NCBI GenBank assembly: GCA_030622545.1 | Contig: JAUXGA010000001.1 | Location: 186,001 to 250,000 of the forward strand | Origin: a bacterium | GTDB taxonomy: Bacteria; Electryoneota; RPQS01; DYHQ01 | Direction: 5' to 3' | DNA length: 64,000 nt | Shown here: piece after piece, positions 50,391 through 57,799 of the stretch | Layout of the letters: every line of letters starts with the position of its first letter | Position numbering within the stretch: position 1 is the first letter of the stretch | The notes under the pieces: generated by a model | Seen by the model: the letters and a program-made list of their open reading frames with translations, nothing else | What the model was told of the DNA's origin: nothing | Database searches by the model: none | Position numbers and translations under genes: made by a program

Positions 50391-51933
50391 AATGGAGGCC
50401 GCGGCTTTCGCGGCGATGGAGCGCGCAGTGAACAATCAGCCGGGCGACGAGCGCTAAATTGCGAAGTTCTATCAGTGGCTCCGTCACTTTCGTTCGCCAG
50501 TAAAACTCCATAATTTCTCGCTCTAAAAGCCGGATGCGCCGTTCCGCCCGGTGAAGCCGGAAATCCGAACGGACAATACCCACATAATCCCACATGAGGC
50601 GCTGGATTTCCTGCCTGTCGTGTGAGATAAGTACCCATTCTTCCTGATTAATCGTGCCCTCATCCGACCACGGTTCCGCTTGAGGCGGTGGGGGAGCGTC
50701 TTTGAGCCATCGTTCGCATTCGCAGGCAGCTTCATGGGCAAAGACGATGGCTTCCAAAAGCGAGTTGGATGCCAGACGATTGGCACCGTGAACGCCCGTC
50801 ATCGCGACTTCCCCCACAGCGAAAAGCCCCTGCAAACTTGTGCGAGCCTGCAAGTCTGTCACCACGCCTCCGCACATATAATGAGCCGCCGGTACGACAG
50901 GAATTGGTTCTTTTGTGATATCCAGTCCGCGCTCCAGACACGTCTCGTAAATATGGGGAAATCTATTCCGCAGACCCGAAGCGGAGAGATGAGTGCCGTC
51001 CAAGTACACGCATTTGTCTCCCCGCTTTTTCATTTCCGCGTCAATCGCCCGCGCGACAATATCACGCGGAGCCAGCTCTTTCTGAGGATGATAGCGTTCC
51101 ATAAACGTCTCACCATCCGACGTGCGGAGAACCGCGCCGAATCCGCGAACCGCTTCGGAAATAAGAAAACGCCGCTCTTCCGTATGCTCTGTCCGTTCGT
51201 ATAAAGCGGTCGGATGAAATTGCATGAATTCGAGATTTCCCATCTTCGCGCCCGCGCGCCAAGCCATCGCGATACCGTCACCCGTTGCAATGGAGGGATT
51301 GGTTGTATGCTGATAAACAAGTCCCGCGCCGCCGCTGGCTAAAACCACTGCCCGCGCCGAAATCATTCCGACGGTTTCGTTTTTCTTGTCTATCACATAC
51401 GCGCCAAAACACCGGATGCCGTCGTCAACCGGTTCCCCCGCGCGCACTTTCGGACGGACCAGCAAATCAATCGCCAGATGATGTTCCAGCACTTGGATGC
51501 GGCCGGTTTCTTTGGCGAGGCTTGTCAGAACTTTTTCGACTTCCCGACCGGTATGATCAGCGCGATGAACAATCCGCGCGCGGGAATGTCCGCCTTCCCG
51601 GCCCAAAGAAAGTCGCCCGTGCTCGCGGGTAAAATCAACACCCCATTCCATCAGCTCGCGGATGCGTTCAGGCCCTTGCTCCACGACAAGCTGCACCGCA
51701 TCTTCATGGCAGAGCCCCGCGCCTCCTTTCAATGTATCTTCCACATGCAGCGTAATCGCATCATCCGGCGACGCGACACTGGCAATCCCGCCCTGAGCAT
51801 AGTTTGTGGCCGATTCCACAGATTCTTTCTTGGTAATCAGAATGACATCAGCGAAGCGAGCGGCTTTCAGTGCGAACGTGTATCCACCCACACCCGAACC
51901 GATGACCAATATATCACAGGTAAGCGTTCCCAT
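50284..51933 (-). CDS. nadB: L-aspartate oxidase
   Basis: NadB oxidises aspartate to iminoaspartate for NAD synthesis. The FAD-binding motif DILVIGSGVGGYTFALKAA starts near residue 7. ESATNYAQGGIASV, NPSIATGDGIAMAWRAGAKM and LEFMQFHPTAL are typical, and the late motif ASNSLLEAIVFAHEAA is present. The conserved end RGLHFTTDYP is followed by 30 extra residues that run antiparallel through the DUF6249-like gene. The ATG at 51933 with GGAG upstream gives 549 residues; the frame extends further upstream but without a signal or a ribosome site. No nadA or nadC is adjacent. Confidence 0.94.
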   Translation of the reverse strand: MGTLTCDILVIGSGVGGYTFALKAARFADVILITKKESVESATNYAQGGIASVASPDDAITLHVEDTLKGGAGLCHEDAVQLVVEQGPERIRELMEWGVDFTREHGRLSLGREGGHSRARIVHRADHTGREVEKVLTSLAKETGRIQVLEHHLAIDLLVRPKVRAGEPVDDGIRCFGAYVIDKKNETVGMISARAVVLASGGAGLVYQHTTNPSIATGDGIAMAWRAGAKMGNLEFMQFHPTALYERTEHTEERRFLISEAVRGFGAVLRTSDGETFMERYHPQKELAPRDIVARAIDAEMKKRGDKCVYLDGTHLSASGLRNRFPHIYETCLERGLDITKEPIPVVPAAHYMCGGVVTDLQARTSLQGLFAVGEVAMTGVHGANRLASNSLLEAIVFAHEAACECERWLKDAPPPPQAEPWSDEGTINQEEWVLISHDRQEIQRLMWDYVGIVRSDFRLHRAERRIRLLEREIMEFYWRTKVTEPLIELRNLALVARLIVHCALHRRESRGLHFTTDYPNRNDVQYQSDTLLSYGALSGDEQSESRVQ

Positions 51934-51964
51934 AAATCTCCAGCAGTTAAGCAAAATCAGTAAT

Positions 51965-51993
51965 AATATACGTGTGCTTTCCCCGAAAGTCAA
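51965..51993 (-). promoter_or_regulatory. Sigma-70-type promoter of nadB
   Basis: Minus-strand -35 TTGACT (51988-51993), 17 bp, -10 TATATT (51965-51970), about 25 bp before the nadB ATG. Confidence 0.8.
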
Positions 51994-52023
51994 GAAACAC
52001 AAGAACCGCCAATTTAAAATCAA

Positions 52024-52053
52024 TGCGGTGTTGGCTGCTTGCAGCCGACCCTC
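52024..52053. repeat. GCGGTGTTGGCTGCTTGCAGCC element
   Basis: GCGGTGTTGGCTGCTTGCAG then CCGACCC is the inverse of 48604-48632. The same outer parts (GCGGTGTTG and GCAGCCGAC) enclose a different loop at 46018-46053. Confidence 0.7.
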
Positions 52054-52257
52054 ATACCACACACGTCGTAGAGACAGTTTTGTGACCTGCCTTAAAATAA
52101 TTCCTTTCGATACTCAAAAACCCACTTGATTTTCAAAGCTTTTTTTGCGAACTTAGTAAGTTAGGAACTTTTTGAATGCTCTGCTTAATGATACAATTAT
52201 TCTGAGTACTACAGGTTGGTATCGTATGGATTCGAGATACGAATTTGGGAGATCACA

Positions 52258-53574
52258 ATGCTAAAACGAATCAAGATTAGTGGGTACAAGTCACTAATCA
52301 ACTTGGATGTCAAACTCGAGCCGCTTTCCGTACTGTTTGGACCAAATGCGGCAGGTAAGAGCAATTTTTTAGATGCCCTACTGCTTCTATCGAGAATGGC
52401 TAAAAGCCGCACCCTAAAGGAAGCGTTTGAACCCCCCTATCGCGGGAAGGCATTAGAGTCATTTACATTTGGCCCCCGTGGGACCAAAGGATTGCTTGAA
52501 CAAAAAAATGCAACATTTTCAATAGAGGCCGATGTTGAACTCTCTCAAGTTATAGTTGAATCTGTCAATCGACAGATAATAGAAATGAGAAGAAGAGGTA
52601 CTGAGGAGGGAACGGAAGCCCGCTCAGATATTAGTAGAATTCCCCTCGTACGTGAACGCTATTTGCGCTATCGAATAGTGGTGGAAATCTTTCCAAAATC
52701 AGGTATTCTACGCGTTAAAGATGAATATCTTGCCGCTTTGAATAAGGGAGGCGAGCCCAAGAGTAGTCGGACCGCTTTCCTCGAGAAGATTGGTAATAAG
52801 TTACACCTTCGGATGGAGAGACAATCTCATCCAATTTATCAGGATTGCCATTTAGATCACACAGTCCTTTCGACTCCTCTTTATGCGCCGCACTTTCCAC
52901 ATCTTGTTGCCATGCGCCAGGAACTTTCCAGTTGGTATTTTTTCTATTTTGAGCCGCGTGAACGAATGCGCGCGCCGAACCCGGTAAAAGAGGTTCGCCA
53001 CATCGGACTGATGGGCGAAGAACTGGCCTGTTTCCTGAATACTTTAAAAGCAATTGATAATCTCCAATTTCAGGCTGTTGAGAAATCCCTTCGCTTGCTC
53101 ATACCCGAGGTTAGCAAAATTCTCGTGGAAGTCAGCGATCAGGGCGAAGTTGAATTAAAGCTCCTTGAAAAGGATACTCCTATCCCTGCAAGGGTTTTGT
53201 CAGAAGGTACGCTACGAATGTTGGGACTGCTCGCTCTTGGTGGAGCCAAAGAACCTCCATCTCTTATAGGATTTGAAGAACCTGAAAACGGCGTTCATCC
53301 TCGCCGGATTAAGATGATTGCAGAGTATCTGCTGACAAGCGCTCGCAGTGGCGAGAGCCAGATGATTATCACCACGCATTCTCCCACTTTGCCTGATTTG
53401 ATTCCCAAGAAGTATCTCTTTGTATGTCATAAGAAGAAGAAATCCACTATAATCAAGCCTTTTTTGACTTGGGGAGAATTGCCAAAACGCATTGATATTG
53501 AGAAAGCTCTTGATGCTGATGAAGAGGAGTCACCTGTTTCCGAAAGAATTTTTCGAGGCGATTTTGATGCGTAA
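52258..53574 (+). CDS. AAA family ATPase (AAA15/OLD-like)
   Basis: The product (438 aa) is an ABC/SMC-like ATPase. The N-terminal strand KRIKISGYKSLINLDVKLEP leads to Walker A FGPNAAGKSNFLDALL (28-35). The ABC-type signature region is RVLSEGTLRMLGLLALGG, Walker B is LIGFEEPENGVHPRRI (E340, E341), and the switch His is in IITTHSPTLPDL. The middle 200 residues are not recognised. The gene overlaps a TOPRIM-like gene by 8 bp. This layout recalls OLD nucleases split in two, RloA/RloB and PARIS-type ATPase/TOPRIM defence pairs. GGGAG before the ATG fixes the start. The region is more A+T-rich than average. The defence role is inferred. Confidence 0.88.
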   Translation: MLKRIKISGYKSLINLDVKLEPLSVLFGPNAAGKSNFLDALLLLSRMAKSRTLKEAFEPPYRGKALESFTFGPRGTKGLLEQKNATFSIEADVELSQVIVESVNRQIIEMRRRGTEEGTEARSDISRIPLVRERYLRYRIVVEIFPKSGILRVKDEYLAALNKGGEPKSSRTAFLEKIGNKLHLRMERQSHPIYQDCHLDHTVLSTPLYAPHFPHLVAMRQELSSWYFFYFEPRERMRAPNPVKEVRHIGLMGEELACFLNTLKAIDNLQFQAVEKSLRLLIPEVSKILVEVSDQGEVELKLLEKDTPIPARVLSEGTLRMLGLLALGGAKEPPSLIGFEEPENGVHPRRIKMIAEYLLTSARSGESQMIITTHSPTLPDLIPKKYLFVCHKKKKSTIIKPFLTWGELPKRIDIEKALDADEEESPVSERIFRGDFDA

Positions 53575-54181
53575 GATAGTCATTTTTGGGGAGGATTTCG
53601 GGCATGAGGTAGTCATCAAGGCTTTGGTAGAGCGGTTCGCCGAGTTGCGAGGAATTGATATTGATATAAGAACTCTGAGTGTGCGCGGTGGACATGGCGA
53701 GGTTTTGAATGAGTTGAGACAATTCTTTCGGGATTTGGAACATAGCCGCATAAATCTGCCGGACCTAATTATTGTTGCCATCGACTCGAACTGTAATAGT
53801 GTTCAAAGTCGAAGGAGAGAAATTGAAAGCAAAGTGCCAAGTCAATTCTTAGATTTTGTCATCTGTGCCGTTCCGGATCCGCACGTCGAGCGCTGGTTGT
53901 TAATTGATTCCGCTGCATTCAGGACGGTTCTGAGAAAAGGCTGCGCGGCACCTGATGACAAATGTGACAAAGATCGTTACAAACAACTACTGGCAAATGC
54001 TGTGAAAGATGCTGGAGTAAGACCATATTTGGGTGGAATGGAGCACGCAGAGAGCATTGTGAATGCTATGGATCTTGTGAAGGTGGGACTCCGCGACAGA
54101 CCTTCGTTTGGAAAGTTGTTAAGAGATATTCGCAGGAAGTTTAACCAATGGCAACAAAGCACGTCCGAGACCAACTCATGA
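53567..54181 (+). CDS. TOPRIM-like protein (DUF4276/DUF4435-like), partner of the ATPase
   Basis: The product (204 aa) starts RKIVIFGEDFGHEVVIKAL, with acidic residues E9, D10 and E14 where TOPRIM domains have the catalytic Glu. A second acidic strand is LIIVAIDSNCNSV (D73), where one would expect DxD. The motif PDPHVERWLLIDSAAF (E108) corresponds to the pE-WL--D motif of DUF4276-type proteins. These families are found as nuclease partners of AAA ATPases. The DxD is reduced to DSN, so activity is not certain. The start overlaps the ATPase stop (ATGCGTAA). The end is 170 bp before a tRNA gene. Confidence 0.75.
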   Translation: MRKIVIFGEDFGHEVVIKALVERFAELRGIDIDIRTLSVRGGHGEVLNELRQFFRDLEHSRINLPDLIIVAIDSNCNSVQSRRREIESKVPSQFLDFVICAVPDPHVERWLLIDSAAFRTVLRKGCAAPDDKCDKDRYKQLLANAVKDAGVRPYLGGMEHAESIVNAMDLVKVGLRDRPSFGKLLRDIRRKFNQWQQSTSETNS

Positions 54182-54203
54182 TGCAGTTGAGTGAAAAATA
54201 AAC

Positions 54204-54232
54204 TTGACAATGTGTGCGAAAATTACGATATT
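54204..54232 (+). promoter_or_regulatory. Sigma-70-type promoter upstream of the tRNA
   Basis: -35 TTGACA (54204-54209), 17 bp, -10 GATATT (54227-54232). It is 120 bp before the tRNA, so the precursor would have a 110-nt leader unless a closer promoter exists. Confidence 0.6.
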
Positions 54233-54351
54233 AGAAAGTCTAAGGAAATACCGACGGCTCCCCCGAAATAAAAGACGGACATCACGGGAATATATTATTG
54301 TTATTTAAATAGTTCCGTTCAGGTATGGGCGTTAAATTGTCGCTTGGGGAA

Positions 54352-54425
54352 GGGCCCATAGCTCAGCTGGTTAGAGCAGCGGACTCATAATCCGTCGGTC
54401 CCAGGTTCGAATCCTGGTGGGCCCA
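54352..54425 (+). tRNA. tRNA with CAU anticodon, probably tRNA-Ile2 (lysidine type)
   Basis: The cloverleaf is complete: acceptor stem GGGCCCA/TGGGCCC, D arm GCTCAGCTGGTTAGAGC, anticodon arm CGGACTCATAATCCG with CAT, variable GTCGGTC and T arm CCAGGTTCGAATCCTGG. The length is 74 nt with A73 and no encoded CCA. CAU can be initiator, elongator Met or Ile2. There is no initiator C1-A72 mismatch. C4-G69 and C5-G68 are the pairs preferred by TilS, which favours Ile2; elongator Met cannot be excluded. Confidence 0.93.
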
Positions 54426-54565
54426 CAGTGAAACAAACGCCGCCGGGCAGCGGCCCCCAAAATAAATGGTTCTACCGTTCCTTCTCTTGAAGAAAAATGC
54501 GTTCGAAGAGTTAGCGGCCTCGCGGCCGCGGCGGTGGGAGGACTCTGTTTGTGAAATCCAGTTGG

Positions 54566-54595
54566 TGCGCGCGAGTTTGTGTGCATCTTTTTTTT
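54566..54595 (+). terminator. Terminator of the tRNA transcript
   Basis: TGCGCGC pairs with GTGTGCA (two G-U pairs) around GAGTTT and is followed by TCTTTTTTTT. Confidence 0.6.
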
Positions 54596-54603
54596 ATCTA
54601 AAT

Positions 54604-54635
54604 TCGCCGGAGTGATAAAAAACCCCGGCGTTTTC
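54604..54635 (+). terminator. Second hairpin with U-tract ahead of the zinc-ribbon gene
   Basis: CGCCGG and CCGGCG flank a loop of about 15 bases, followed by TTTTCTTT. It could be a backup terminator or an attenuator of the gene starting 18 bp later. Confidence 0.45.
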
Positions 54636-54652
54636 TTTGAAATGAGGTGCGA

Positions 54653-55363
54653 ATGGAGGTTAATATTCGCGAGGAGCTGATGCTCCTGGTGGATTTGCAG
54701 GACATTGATGATCAACTCAGTGAGCTGGCTCTGGATCGAGGCGACTTGCCTATTGAAGTCGAACGGCTCAAAGGAGACATCGACAAGCTGAACAAATCTC
54801 TGGATGACCTGCGTACGGAATTAGAAGAAATCCGGAATGAAGTGGTGCATTTGCGCGGTGTCACCGAAGAAGCTGACAGCAAACTGGAAAAATATAAGCA
54901 GCAGCTTTATTCGGTGAAAACCACGCGAGAGTACGACGCCATTACGACGGAAACCGATGCGGTCAAAACGACCATTTCCGAAGGCGAAGAACGGGTTCTG
55001 GAGCTTCTGGCACGTGAAAATGCCATCATTTCGGAAATCGGAGCGAAGGAAACGGAGTCCACCGAGATTGGCGAAACCTTTGAAGCCAAGAACGCTGAAT
55101 TGAAGACCAAGCTGGGAGAAACCGAGCAGGAAGAGTTGGAGCTTCGCCATTCACGTGAAACCACCGTGATGCGAATCAAAAAACCCATCTACGCTCACTA
55201 TGAACGCATTCGCATCGCGAAAGATGGTCGCGGCATCGCGCGCGTGATGGGCGGGGCGTGCGGAGGATGTTTCGCGATGGTGCCTCCGCAGCGGCAGGTG
55301 GAAATTCGCCATGCGGCCGACATTGTTCTTTGCGAAACCTGCGGGCGCATTCTGGTCGAATAA
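54653..55363 (+). CDS. Coiled-coil protein with C4-type zinc ribbon (CdsZ/DUF164-like)
   Basis: The product (236 aa) is a long coiled coil (about 15-175) followed by a zinc ribbon: GGACGGCFAMVPPQRQVEIR-like MGGACGGCFAMVPPQ and then VLCETCGRILVE, giving two CxxC pairs. This is the family often encoded beside RNase H and rnpB, as here. Its role is unclear; the Chlamydia homologue is linked to secretion chaperones. The ATG at 54653 with GAGG upstream is preferred over the GTG at 54647. The RNase H gene starts three bases after the stop. Confidence 0.88.
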   Translation: MEVNIREELMLLVDLQDIDDQLSELALDRGDLPIEVERLKGDIDKLNKSLDDLRTELEEIRNEVVHLRGVTEEADSKLEKYKQQLYSVKTTREYDAITTETDAVKTTISEGEERVLELLARENAIISEIGAKETESTEIGETFEAKNAELKTKLGETEQEELELRHSRETTVMRIKKPIYAHYERIRIAKDGRGIARVMGGACGGCFAMVPPQRQVEIRHAADIVLCETCGRILVE

Positions 55364-55366
55364 CCG

Positions 55367-55792
55367 GTGAAGCTTAACGCCTACATTGACGGCGGCTCTC
55401 GCGGCAATCCCGGCCCGTCAGCCGCTGCTTTTGTCCTGACCGACGAAGACGATAATGTCCTCATCGAGCAAGGCTATTTCCTTGGGGAGCGGACGAATAA
55501 TGAAGCGGAATACATGGCGCTCATTGAACTTCTGCGCTGGTTGGGAAAACACAAAGATTTCCATAAAACAAAAGGCGATTCTGTTCACGTCCGTTGCGAC
55601 AGCTTGCTTCTTGTCAACCAAGTCACCGGCACTTGGAAAGTTAAAGAGCCCCGTATGAAGGAACTGCACGCGCAGGTCACCGAGTTGAAAAAGAAACAGC
55701 CTTTTAAGCTTTTCATCCGCCACGTTACCCGCGACAAAAACACACTCTCAGATAGATTAGTCAACGAAGTACTGGACAAAGCAGCCGTATAA
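55367..55792 (+). CDS. Ribonuclease H-like protein (RNase HI family)
   Basis: RNase HI cleaves the RNA strand of RNA-DNA hybrids. The catalytic acids are visible in NAYIDGGSRGNPGPSAAAF (Asp), ERTNNEAEYMALIELL (Glu) and VHVRCDSLLLVNQV (Asp). The last motif is NTLSDRLVNEVLDKA (Asp). The length is 141 residues, and the basic protrusion of E. coli RNase HI is absent, as in the archaeal/Sulfolobus-like group. The start is GTG. It is coupled to the zinc-ribbon gene. Confidence 0.9.
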   Translation: MKLNAYIDGGSRGNPGPSAAAFVLTDEDDNVLIEQGYFLGERTNNEAEYMALIELLRWLGKHKDFHKTKGDSVHVRCDSLLLVNQVTGTWKVKEPRMKELHAQVTELKKKQPFKLFIRHVTRDKNTLSDRLVNEVLDKAAV

Positions 55793-55797
55793 AATTC

Positions 55798-55836
55798 CGC
55801 CGAGGCAGATCCCCCGATCTGCCCGGAATGCTAACA
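55798..55836. repeat. Intergenic hairpin element, GCAGATC family, copy 2
   Basis: CCGCCGAGGCAGATCCCCCG then ATCTGCCCGGAATGCTAAC matches 6513-6552 almost base for base. Confidence 0.8.
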
Positions 55837-55855
55837 AGCCCATGAAGGAAATTGG

Positions 55856-56203
55856 ATGAACCGAAAGATATTTCTTATTTCTGGCACAATTATTCTGCTC
55901 CAATTGCTAATGCTTCAGGGCTGTGAAAAGAATCGCGCCGGAGAAGAAGTGAGGCTCATCATTCCGACAAATAAGACGGAATACACCTGCTTTATTTGGG
56001 CTGTGGCGCGTGAGGACGTGTGGGATATTGCACTGAAAGGGAATCCTAATGACTTAGGTGACTATGGTTTATTATTGTCCGAGGGAACATTAGTCGTTAT
56101 CTTAGAGGAACAGAAAAAGAAAAAAAGGGTGAAGGTAAGGATTCTTGAGGGGCCATATTGCGGCGAAATAGTCTGGACACATATAGCGTTTTTACCAAAA
56201 TGA
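55856..56203 (+). CDS. Small lipoprotein, first of a tandem pair
   Basis: The product (115 aa) has a lipoprotein signal, LISGTIILLQLLMLQGC, with Cys at residue 23. The mature part (VRLIIPTNKTEYTCFIW, then EGTLVVILEEQKKKKRVKVR and GEIVWTHIAFLPK) looks like one small beta barrel of the SH3 type. GGAAATTGG precedes the ATG. The adjacent gene at 56321 is a diverged copy. Function unknown; periplasmic wall or ligand binding is possible. Confidence 0.7.
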   Translation: MNRKIFLISGTIILLQLLMLQGCEKNRAGEEVRLIIPTNKTEYTCFIWAVAREDVWDIALKGNPNDLGDYGLLLSEGTLVVILEEQKKKKRVKVRILEGPYCGEIVWTHIAFLPK

Positions 56204-56320
56204 CTCGGAAGGCACGTTACAATACCGGAATCCCAGCCACTAAAGCCGGTCGCGGCGTGGTTTCTCGTGACCGCGAAAGTAGTTGAGGCGAGCTTAATGC
56301 AAGCCCAAGAAGGAAATTAG

Positions 56321-56662
56321 ATGAACCGAAAGATATGTCTTATTTCTGGCATGGTTATTCTACTCCAATTGCTGATACTTCAGGGTTGCGAGAAGAATCG
56401 CGCTGGACAAGAAGTGAGGCTCATCATTCCGAAAAATAAAACGGAAGACACCTGCTTCATTTGGGCTACAAGACTTGAATCGCAGTTTGATGCGGCGTTG
56501 AATATGACACCTCGTACTAGAATCAATTCCTGCTATTTGCTTACGGAAGGGACAAGAGTGGTGATTCTAGAGGAAAAGAAAAAGAGGGCTAGAATAAAGA
56601 TCTTGGAAGGGTCATATTACGGCGAAATATTTTGGATACATACGGCATTTTTGCCAAACTGA
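56321..56662 (+). CDS. Small lipoprotein, second of a tandem pair
   Basis: The product (113 aa) is a paralogue of 55856-56203. The signal peptide is LISGMVILLQLLILQGC and the mature protein has VRLIIPKNKTEDTCFIWA, EGTRVVILEEKKKRARIKIL and GEIFWIHTAFLPN. The middle (residues 50-75) differs entirely, so selection seems to act on that loop. Similarity extends into the upstream non-coding sequence (AAGCCCAAGAAGGAAATTAG versus AAGCCCATGAAGGAAATTGG), which indicates a 465-bp tandem duplication. Confidence 0.7.
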   Translation: MNRKICLISGMVILLQLLILQGCEKNRAGQEVRLIIPKNKTEDTCFIWATRLESQFDAALNMTPRTRINSCYLLTEGTRVVILEEKKKRARIKILEGSYYGEIFWIHTAFLPN

Positions 56663-56720
56663 CTGTGAAATAGATTACAATACAGGAATCTGAGCCGCTG
56701 TTAAGTTCAGGAGCATAAAA

Positions 56721-57281
56721 GTGTGTGTAATAGCACCGATGTCCTCAATTGAGTTATCGACAGTCACTGACTGGCTGCGGTTATGGATAGAAGTCATGGT
56801 GGCTTATCAGTGGTTTGCAATTGTGCTTCTTGTCATTCTCGCATTTCGACGTCCAATCATAGACTTCATTGATCGCTTAAAAGAGGTCAAGGCGAAATCG
56901 GGTGAAAAAGAGCTATTATTAATAACAGGTAAAGAAACACCTCCGTCTATTGCACAGCATATCGCTCTTCCAACACGCTCCGAGGAAGAATCGACAGAAC
57001 TTCTCAGCGGTATGCGAGAAAAACTCCTTGCCACGTTGTGGCATCATCAGAAGAAATTTGGGAAAGACTTATCTAAGCGATGGACTTTCACATTGGGGAT
57101 CAACCATCCCGAATACAAGGATTTCGTGTCAGCAGTTCAGGAATTAGCTGCCCTCGGGCTAGTTGATCAGGCGCGCGATTCAGGTCAGTTTTACCTCACA
57201 AACGCTGGACTGTACTGGTGCCCCAGTTGGGACAGCCGACTTAGTAGCAGCAATAAATTTGAGAAGTTCGGCGAGAGCTAG
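56721..57281 (+). CDS. Membrane-anchored protein with winged-helix-like C-terminus
   Basis: The product (186 aa) has one membrane helix (VMVAYQWFAIVLLVILAF), a linker of about 60 residues, and a C-terminal part (LLATLWHHQKKFGKDLSKRW, then FVSAVQELAALGLVDQARD and GQFYLTNAGLYW) that looks like a winged helix. No family is recognised. The GTG start has AGGAG eight bases upstream; an ATG at 56739 is an alternative. It lies between the lipoprotein pair and rnpB. Confidence 0.6.
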   Translation: MCVIAPMSSIELSTVTDWLRLWIEVMVAYQWFAIVLLVILAFRRPIIDFIDRLKEVKAKSGEKELLLITGKETPPSIAQHIALPTRSEEESTELLSGMREKLLATLWHHQKKFGKDLSKRWTFTLGINHPEYKDFVSAVQELAALGLVDQARDSGQFYLTNAGLYWCPSWDSRLSSSNKFEKFGES

Positions 57282-57329
57282 CAAAAATTACAGCATAATA
57301 ATGGAACCAATAATTTACAAATAGATTTT

Positions 57330-57692
<363 letters not shown>

Positions 57693-57706
57693 GAAAACTT
57701 AAACGC

Positions 57707-57733
57707 CGCGAGTGGGTGCCCTCACCCCTCGCG
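57707..57733 (+). terminator. Hairpin downstream of rnpB
   Basis: CGCGAG and CTCGCG enclose GGTG/CACC, making a long stem of about ten pairs. No U-tract follows, so it may protect the 3' end rather than terminate. A related element is at 2904-2934. Confidence 0.45.
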
Positions 57734-57799
57734 CGATTCGCCGTGGTGTGTCTCCAGACGCGCCCGGAAAAAATCGATAAAAAAAACGACACAAAAACC

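Noticed and set aside
54371-54715. 114-codon minus-strand ORF over the tRNA
   Set aside because: It includes the complete tRNA and two terminators; a typical false ORF over an RNA gene.
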